Positions 31,449 to 33,403 of a stretch of 33,403 bases of DNA are shown piece by piece. Source of the DNA: a virus; the IMG/VR virus record IMGVR_UViG_3300012920_000133, positions 1 through 33,403 of that record. The stretch is one strand, 5' to 3'. The position numbers and the translations under genes are program-made. The stretch's first letter is position 1. The number at the start of each line of letters is the position of its first letter. The notes beneath the pieces were generated by a model. That model was not told where the DNA came from. It did not search any database and saw only the letters and a list, made by a program, of their open reading frames with translations.

Positions 31449-32332
31449 AAAAATTCAACAGGAGTTTCTATTATTTGAGTTATAATAGTTTGCTCTGAAT
31501 TAGATTTTTTTAATTTAAAATCAACGAACCATCCACCAATGTCAGTAGGATTAAAGTTTTTCTCAACTGCCCATCCTGCTTTGCCTTCTGCAATACCATC
31601 TACATAACTACCAGATTGAATGTATTTTACTTTGTCTTTGTAGATTCTTCCATTTGGTGTAACTCGCATTCTAGCTGTTGAAGGATCGTACCATTTTTGA
31701 TGTGTGTGTCCACGAACTAAAATATTAGCATCTGGGTATTTCATAGCTTCAATCTGAACATCTAACATACCTTTAGAACGTTTGGCATTACCACCAAATC
31801 CATGATGATAATGTATTTTACATATTTGAGATGTTCTTTTGTTTCTCATTCTAAAAAATATCCATCCAGAATATCCACCTAATTGAATGTTTACTCCTTG
31901 CTCTAAATTTAATGCCCATACTATAGAGCGTAAAATATCATGATTATGAAACTTGTTTATAGTCTTTTCATGATTACCATATGATATAAGGGCTATATTC
32001 TTTGCGTAAGGCTTTAAAAAGTTTATAGTATACTCTGCTACCAAATCAAGATAGGTACGGCCATGCTGGATAAACTGAGGGTCTATATCTTCACGTTGTA
32101 ATCTGCGGTCATTATAAGACCCCATTACATCTAGTAAATCTCCAAATATAAAGATTAATCCATTTGCATCTTTAATCTCATCAAAATGTTTTTTTAATAT
32201 GTTTCTTTTACAACCTATAGAATCAAGGTGTATATCAGAACAAAATAAAGTTGATACTAACTCAGTAGATCTAGCATTTTGATATTCAAAGAGATGCACA
32301 TTTTCGCTTAGCTCTTCGATATGAAGTTTCAT
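31445..32332 (-). CDS. Calcineurin-like metallophosphoesterase
   Basis: 295 residues. Metal motifs in order: FCSDIHLDSIG (Asp33, His35), IFGDLLDV (Asp65), SYGNHEKT (Asn120, His121), KIHYHHGFG (His176 or His177) and VRGHTHQ (His209, His211). All five blocks of the phosphoesterase fold are present, so it should hydrolyse phosphodiesters or phosphomonoesters with two metal ions. Substrate unknown. It is on the late strand and coupled by ATGA to the upstream large gene, so it is likely made late, unlike SbcD-type repair nucleases of early regions. Confidence 0.9.
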   Translation of the reverse strand: MKLHIEELSENVHLFEYQNARSTELVSTLFCSDIHLDSIGCKRNILKKHFDEIKDANGLIFIFGDLLDVMGSYNDRRLQREDIDPQFIQHGRTYLDLVAEYTINFLKPYAKNIALISYGNHEKTINKFHNHDILRSIVWALNLEQGVNIQLGGYSGWIFFRMRNKRTSQICKIHYHHGFGGNAKRSKGMLDVQIEAMKYPDANILVRGHTHQKWYDPSTARMRVTPNGRIYKDKVKYIQSGSYVDGIAEGKAGWAVEKNFNPTDIGGWFVDFKLKKSNSEQTIITQIIETPVEFF

Positions 32333-33403
32333 TTTTTATCGTAGTAATTAATTAACTCATTTATTTCTTCATCAATAAACCTGCTTCTTGCTTCGTATAA
32401 ACCTAAAGATTTAAGAGTAGAACTATCTTCCATATTATTAACAAGCCTTGTCATAGAATGAAGATGAATACCTGTTAAATACTGAGGTGCCATTGCTGGG
32501 GTATCTATAGATCGTATAATATTGCGAGCAAGCATTCCATAGGGTAATAAACTCATAACTCTATAATCAAGAGCGTCTAACATATCTTTATCACTAATCA
32601 TCGCTATTGCCATTTCAATAGGCACAGTAAGTGGAGTAGTAAGAACTCTTGTAGAAGGTGGGAGAATTGCTTGTAATGGATTAAAAGGATAAGGAAGTGT
32701 ACCAAAAAAAGCTCTATCTCTTTCTTTTTCATCTCCAAAAAAGTAATCACTAAAATCTAATAAGTAATTCCAAGGAGCAGGAACTATACTTTCAAACATA
32801 CTTAAAGGCATTAATGTAGCTAAAGCAAACATTAAAGCATCAGCCTGGGCCATTCTTATAAATCGTGCATACTCTTGAGTTCCTTCTTGAAATCCAGAAC
32901 GCCTTGCTTCTGCTACAATATCCCTTCTAAATCGCACAGAATTCCAACTCCATAATTGAAAACGAGACCATACTCTACCTAGGTTTGTTCGTGCAATAGC
33001 GGGTCTATTAGCTGCATTATATAGGAACTGAGTACCCCAAACACCTTTTAATGCTTGTTGTATTAGTATTGGATCATCCCATCTAAAAGCACCTGAGTTT
33101 ACCATCATACTTTCTCTTGCTTGTATATAATGAGCCCAGAATGATTTTGTTCTTAATCTCATTTCTACCGAACTAAGAAGCCATGCTCCAGACCCAGATA
33201 CAACATCCATCATATTGTATTTTCTAGCAATATCTAAAACTTCTTTACGATAGTTTGGTTTATCAGACTTAAGAACACCTATGACTTCTTTCATAAATGA
33301 CTTTCCTTGCGCCGTAAGTTGCTTTGTAGGCCCTACTTCTGATGCAACCATAGATTCTATTGCCCCAAACTCTATCGCTAGTTTACGGGCTTTTTCCGCA
33401 CTA
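32329..33403 (-). CDS. C-terminal part of a large virion-associated protein (5' end outside window)
   Basis: At least 357 residues are visible; the frame is open to the window edge, and a Met at 33351 is probably internal. Predominantly helical with Trp/Arg-rich segments (SRFQLWSWNSVRFRRDIV), a hydrophobic stretch (ALMFALATLMPLSMFESIV) and a Pro/Phe-rich loop (FFGTLPYPFNPLQAILPP). Large helical proteins ending this way occur as internal virion or polyvalent proteins of podoviruses. The assignment is inferred; no enzyme motif is seen in this part. Confidence 0.6.
   Translation of the reverse strand, partial: SAEKARKLAIEFGAIESMVASEVGPTKQLTAQGKSFMKEVIGVLKSDKPNYRKEVLDIARKYNMMDVVSGSGAWLLSSVEMRLRTKSFWAHYIQARESMMVNSGAFRWDDPILIQQALKGVWGTQFLYNAANRPAIARTNLGRVWSRFQLWSWNSVRFRRDIVAEARRSGFQEGTQEYARFIRMAQADALMFALATLMPLSMFESIVPAPWNYLLDFSDYFFGDEKERDRAFFGTLPYPFNPLQAILPPSTRVLTTPLTVPIEMAIAMISDKDMLDALDYRVMSLLPYGMLARNIIRSIDTPAMAPQYLTGIHLHSMTRLVNNMEDSSTLKSLGLYEARSRFIDEEINELINYYDKK

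Overview
The window is a stretch of AT-rich double-stranded DNA phage genome, or a closely related prophage or uncultured viral contig. It has a complete set of head-assembly genes: small and large terminase candidates, a P22-like portal, scaffold, major capsid protein, adaptor and nozzle-like proteins, and long tail fibres. I see no tape measure, sheath or major tail-tube protein, so a short-tailed (podovirus-like) virion fits best. The host is uncertain. One well-spaced TTTG-N20-TAGATTTG element upstream of the late genes matches the Bacteroidota promoter form, and many starts lack a strong Shine-Dalgarno. Small basic proteins of the GYNKPKRTP type are ones I associate with aquatic viruses.

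Layout. Leftward (minus strand), running from about 18.93 kb down to base 1: a small Lys-rich protein, TerS candidate, Cys-rich protein, TerL, portal, scaffold, capsid (followed by a clear terminator), neck protein, adaptor, nozzle-like protein, a 1344-residue repetitive fibre, two small virion-type proteins, a ConA/LamG-like protein, six very small basic or charged proteins (two of them only 40 and 53 codons, found by direct reading), and two probable internal virion proteins, the last cut by the window edge. Bases 18931-19512 are a non-coding divergent control region with several hairpins, two leftward terminator candidates and a late-promoter candidate. Rightward (plus strand), from 19.51 to 31.45 kb: small early genes, a ubiquitin-like conjugation cassette, a RecA/Sak4-like ATPase, an SSB-like protein, a primase-helicase, a Gp157-like protein, a RusA-like resolvase, then lysis genes (M15 peptidase, XhlA-like and holin-like proteins). 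From 31.45 kb to the end, two more leftward genes (a metallophosphoesterase and the C-terminal part of a large protein) converge on the early operon. On a circular map these would be the far end of the same late operon.

The most unusual content is at 21438-25987: a tightly overlapping set of genes encoding a probable ubiquitin-like protein, an E2-like protein with a Cys in an H-x-H...ICLG context, a JAB/MPN+ protease with an exact JAMM motif, an E1/ThiF-like adenylating enzyme, and a second possible E2-like or PRTRC-B-like protein. It lies among replication genes, not tail genes. That argues against the lambda-type JAB tail-assembly role and suggests a phage-borne protein-conjugation system. 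Directly downstream, a Sak4/AAA_24-like ATPase carries its Walker A motif at the extreme C-terminus, which looks like a circular permutation.
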